Shown: piece after piece, positions 6,270 to 7,731 of the stretch
Layout: every line of letters begins with the position of its first letter
How positions within the stretch are numbered: the stretch's first letter is position 1
From: Candidatus Gastranaerophilales bacterium
Lineage (GTDB): Bacteria; Cyanobacteriota; Vampirovibrionia; Gastranaerophilales; Gastranaerophilaceae
Direction: 5' to 3'
Assembly: GCA_021205645.1 (NCBI GenBank)
Contig: JAJPXE010000016.1
Span: forward strand, 1 to 7,731
Length of the DNA stretch: 7,731 bases
Notes under the pieces: model-generated
Databases searched by the model: none
Told to the model about the DNA's origin: nothing
The model's input: the letters and a program-made list of their open reading frames with translations, nothing else
Position numbers and translations under genes: made by a program

Positions 6270-7061
6270 ATTAGCTTTTTGTGCGGTTTTTTCAATCAGG
6301 TTGAAAAACATATCCGCAGAGCCGATTTCATCAAGATAATCAACTCCGACCCTTGTACAACCGCCCTTTGTAGCAACACCTGCTATCAGGTCTTCCGCTG
6401 TTTTATCACTGTTTAAAAGCATTTTTGCAGAACCGATTGCTGTTTGAATGCTCAATATCAAAGATTTTTGGTATTCAAGTCCTAATTTTTCACCCGCTCT
6501 TGCAATTTCGTTTATTACCTTGTAGTAAAATGCAGGACCTGAACCGGAAATAGCTGTTACAATATCAATTTGATTTTCTTCAACTTCAATGGCTTTACCG
6601 ATTTTAGACAGGAATTCAACGACAAAATCAGTATCTTCCCGACTTGCATTTTTACCGCCGGCAACACCGCTCATACCCTCTAATACAAGTGCCGGAGTAT
6701 TTGGCATTACCCTGACAACCCTTGAATTCGATGGAAGAATTGTTTCAATAAACTTTGTAGTAACACCTGCCGCTATTGACACAATGAGCTTGTTTGGTGT
6801 GACACTTTCTTTTATCCCTTCTAATACACACTCAATGTAATTCGGAGTTGTAGACAGGAATATTATATCGGATAATTTTACGAGTTCGTTGTTGTCCGTT
6901 ACTACTTTTATTCCGAGTTCATTGTTCTTCTCATCTGCTTTTTCTTGTGAAATTTCGGCAGCGGTGATATTTTCTTTACTGACGAAACCTGATGCGGTAA
7001 CTCCGCCAATGATTGCACTTGCCATTTTCCCGCAGCCTATAAATCCGATTTTTTTGTTCAT
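6255..7061 (-). CDS. proC: Pyrroline-5-carboxylate reductase (proline synthesis)
   Basis: ProC reduces 1-pyrroline-5-carboxylate to L-proline with NAD(P)H, the last step of proline synthesis, in the cytosol. The 268-residue protein has normal length. It starts with the Rossmann dinucleotide motif GFIGCGKMASA (6-16), followed by RVMPNTPALV (117-126) and AISGSGPAFYYKVINE (160-175) at the active site and dimer region. The usual SPGGTT signature near the C-terminus reads T221-K222-G223-G224-C225-T226; Thr226, equivalent to the conserved catalytic threonine, is kept, but Ser-Pro is replaced by Thr-Lys. AAAAGG lies 9 bases before the ATG. It is divergent from rpmH, and its stop lies inside the second copy of the ~50-bp repeat. 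Confidence 0.97.
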   Translation of the reverse strand: MNKKIGFIGCGKMASAIIGGVTASGFVSKENITAAEISQEKADEKNNELGIKVVTDNNELVKLSDIIFLSTTPNYIECVLEGIKESVTPNKLIVSIAAGVTTKFIETILPSNSRVVRVMPNTPALVLEGMSGVAGGKNASREDTDFVVEFLSKIGKAIEVEENQIDIVTAISGSGPAFYYKVINEIARAGEKLGLEYQKSLILSIQTAIGSAKMLLNSDKTAEDLIAGVATKGGCTRVGVDYLDEIGSADMFFNLIEKTAQKANQLGK

Positions 7062-7090
7062 AATATTTAACCTTTTGTTGACTATTTACA

Positions 7091-7119
7091 TTGTTTTATA
7101 TAACATATACCCATATAAT
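7091..7119 (+). promoter_or_regulatory. Candidate promoter of rpmH
   Basis: TTGTTT (7091-7096) and a perfect TATAAT (7114-7119) are 17 bases apart. The predicted start near 7126 leaves a leader of about 20 bases with AAGGA just before the ATG. A second option is TTGACT (7078-7083) with TAACAT (7101-7106), also 17 bases apart, which has the better -35 but a poorer -10. Confidence 0.65.
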
Positions 7120-7125
7120 AGTAAA
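7097..7125 (-). promoter_or_regulatory. Candidate promoter of proC
   Basis: On the - strand TTTACT (7125-7120) is followed after 17 bases by TATATA (7102-7097). It overlaps the rpmH promoter face to face, so the two could compete for polymerase. The boxes are only moderate matches in very AT-rich DNA. Confidence 0.35.
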
Positions 7126-7146
7126 TAGCAAAAAGGAAATAAAGAT

Positions 7147-7299
7147 ATGAAACGTACACTGGAAGGAACAAAAGTAAAAAGACAGAAAGTAAGCGGTTTC
7201 AGGGCAAGAATGTCAACTCCCGGCGGACAGGAAGTTATCAACAGACGCCGTGCAAAAGGCAGACATAAACTCGCTATTGAAGCTAAAAAAAGAGCTTAA
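7147..7299 (+). CDS. rpmH: 50S ribosomal protein L34
   Basis: L34 is a small, very basic protein of the large ribosomal subunit that contacts 23S rRNA. The 50-residue translation starts MKRTLEGTKVKRQKVSGFRA and carries the family core GFRARMST (17-24) and RRRAKGRHKLA (33-43). The N-terminus with TLxGTxxKxxKxSGFRARM resembles cyanobacterial L34 more than the MKRTYQPN form of most bacteria. The C-terminus runs about seven residues (IEAKKRA) beyond the usual end, and Gln28-Glu29 replace the usual basic pair. AAAAGGA (7131-7137) precedes the ATG by 9 bases. It has its own promoter candidate and a terminator 26 bases downstream, and rnpA does not follow. The gene is short but the family match is clear. 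Confidence 0.95.
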   Translation: MKRTLEGTKVKRQKVSGFRARMSTPGGQEVINRRRAKGRHKLAIEAKKRA

Positions 7300-7325
7300 G
7301 ACCGTTGTCTTTATCCAATATTTGT

Positions 7326-7360
7326 AAAAAAATGACCCTCTAAGGGGCATTTTTTGTTTT
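7326..7360 (+). terminator. Rho-independent terminator of rpmH
   Basis: A stem ATGACCCT / AGGGGCAT (7332-7339 with 7343-7350) has a 3-base loop (CTA) and one A-G mismatch. It is followed by T7350-7355, G, then TTTT. An A-run (7325-7332) precedes it, so the structure could also stop transcription arriving from the rsmD side on the - strand. Confidence 0.85.
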
Positions 7361-7509
7361 CTTATTTCCTTTTAACGATACTATTCTCCAATCCTTGCCC
7401 TCTACGTTTTACTGTTATCTCGGATTAAAAAATATCATACCTTTTTCTGAGAACGGAGGAGTAAGCGGGCAGAGGATACAGATAATTACAGGCTTAAAAC
7501 AAGACTTGA
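7361..7509. other. Intergenic region between the rpmH terminator and rsmD
   Basis: I see no gene, RNA or clear motif here. The only open frames are a few codons long. Neither strand shows an rnpA-like reading frame. The GGAGGAG stretch near 7456-7462 resembles a ribosome binding site but is followed by no ATG-led frame of any length. Confidence 0.5.
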
Positions 7510-7521
7510 TTAAGACTTGAT
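7501..7521. repeat. 11-base tandem duplication at the rsmD stop
   Basis: AAGACTTGAT occurs at 7501-7510 and again at 7512-7521, with one base between, an 11-base period. The second copy holds the last codons and stop of the rsmD-like gene. It looks like slippage or a small duplication just past the end of the gene. Confidence 0.75.
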
Positions 7522-7731
7522 CAAAAATGATATATACTTATCACCGTATTTTTTCTGCTTGATAACCTCATATCCTACACTATTAATTTCTGTTATATGT
7601 TCAAGTATTACAATGCCGCAGGTTTTAATCAAAGACAAACTTTGCTCATATATTCCACTCATATACGGCGGATCAAAATAAATGACATCAAAATTTTTAT
7701 TCAAATTTTTTATTAGTTTGAGGCTGTCGCC
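7510..7731 (-). CDS. rsmD: 16S rRNA (guanine-N2) methyltransferase RsmD, 3' part only
   Basis: The frame stays open to the window edge, so the N-terminal part with the SAM-binding loop lies outside; 73 C-terminal residues are visible. They include FDVIYFDPPYMSGIYEQSL, where the DPPY tetrad (bases 7674-7663) is the catalytic motif of N6-adenine and N2-guanine methyltransferases, and then the pattern IVILEH followed by a closing KYGDKYISFLI strand, as in RsmD, which methylates G966 of 16S rRNA. A TTG at 7704 could be mistaken for the start, but coding signal continues upstream (GDSLKLIKNLNKNFD). Other DPPY methyltransferases cannot be fully excluded from this fragment. The gene converges on rpmH. 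Confidence 0.85.
   Translation of the reverse strand, partial: GDSLKLIKNLNKNFDVIYFDPPYMSGIYEQSLSLIKTCGIVILEHITEINSVGYEVIKQKKYGDKYISFLIKS

Larger units (their letters stand above)
7082..7128. repeat. Perfect 8-bp inverted repeat between proC and rpmH
   Basis: CTATTTAC (7082-7089) and GTAAATAG (7121-7128) are exact reverse complements, 39 bases centre to centre. They bracket the candidate divergent promoters: one arm is next to the rpmH -35 and the other overlaps the proC -35. The layout would suit a looping regulator or an shared operator pair, but the AT-rich context makes chance possible. Confidence 0.5.

Noticed and set aside
6080..6274. 64-codon + strand frame overlapping the glycosyltransferase stop (TAATG)
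   Set aside because: Its repeated KCIIS segments come from the ~50-bp DNA repeat, it has no good ribosome binding site, runs into the end of proC and resembles no family I know.
7311..7319. TTATCCAAT as a DnaA box near rpmH, hinting at an origin
   Set aside because: It matches the TTATCCACA consensus at seven of nine bases, stands alone, and there is no dnaA, dnaN or AT-rich unwinding region in view.
7702..7704. TTG start for a short 64-residue methyltransferase-like protein
   Set aside because: The frame stays open to the window edge with RsmD-like coding sequence upstream, so the gene is cut by the window and not short.

Overview
The window is mostly housekeeping DNA from a low-GC bacterium. 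The main block, all on the + strand, is an F-type ATP synthase operon in the order a (atpB), c (atpE), b', b (atpF), delta (atpH), alpha (atpA), gamma (atpG). It has two different b-type stalk subunits and no beta or epsilon gene after gamma. That arrangement is typical of cyanobacteria and their relatives, where beta and epsilon sit in a second locus. The L34 gene also has a cyanobacterium-like N-terminus, but the gamma subunit lacks the regulatory insert found in photosynthetic cyanobacteria and chloroplasts. Together with the AT-rich sequence this suggests a non-photosynthetic sister lineage such as Melainabacteria/Vampirovibrionia, perhaps the gut Gastranaerophilales. This placement is an inference from gene order and protein features; no database was searched.

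Layout. Positions 1-176 are an intergenic leader with a candidate promoter and a short dyad just before atpB. Positions 177-5187 hold the seven atp genes, tightly packed with good ribosome binding sites and a 1-base overlap between b and delta. At 5193-6080 a family 2 glycosyltransferase follows gamma after only 5 bases, so it is probably co-transcribed. Positions 6081-6254 are a convergent intergenic stretch carrying two imperfect copies of a ~50-bp repeat, one of which runs into the end of proC. proC (pyrroline-5-carboxylate reductase) lies on the - strand at 6255-7061. It is divergent from rpmH (ribosomal protein L34, 7147-7299), and the 85-bp gap between them contains candidate back-to-back promoters framed by a perfect 8-bp inverted repeat. 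rpmH is followed at once by a Rho-independent terminator and not by rnpA. The last feature is the 3' part of an rsmD-like 16S rRNA methyltransferase on the - strand, cut by the window edge.

How the parts work together: subunits a, c, b and b' make the membrane proton channel, rotor ring and peripheral stalk; delta, alpha and gamma belong to F1 and need beta and epsilon from elsewhere to form a working enzyme. The glycosyltransferase, proC, rpmH and rsmD are functionally unrelated neighbours (surface glycan, proline synthesis, ribosome structure, rRNA modification). I see no defence system, mobile element with a transposase, CRISPR array or rRNA/tRNA gene. The least explained parts are the repeat stretch at 6081-6269, the proC/rpmH dyad and the glycosyltransferase placed in the ATP synthase operon.
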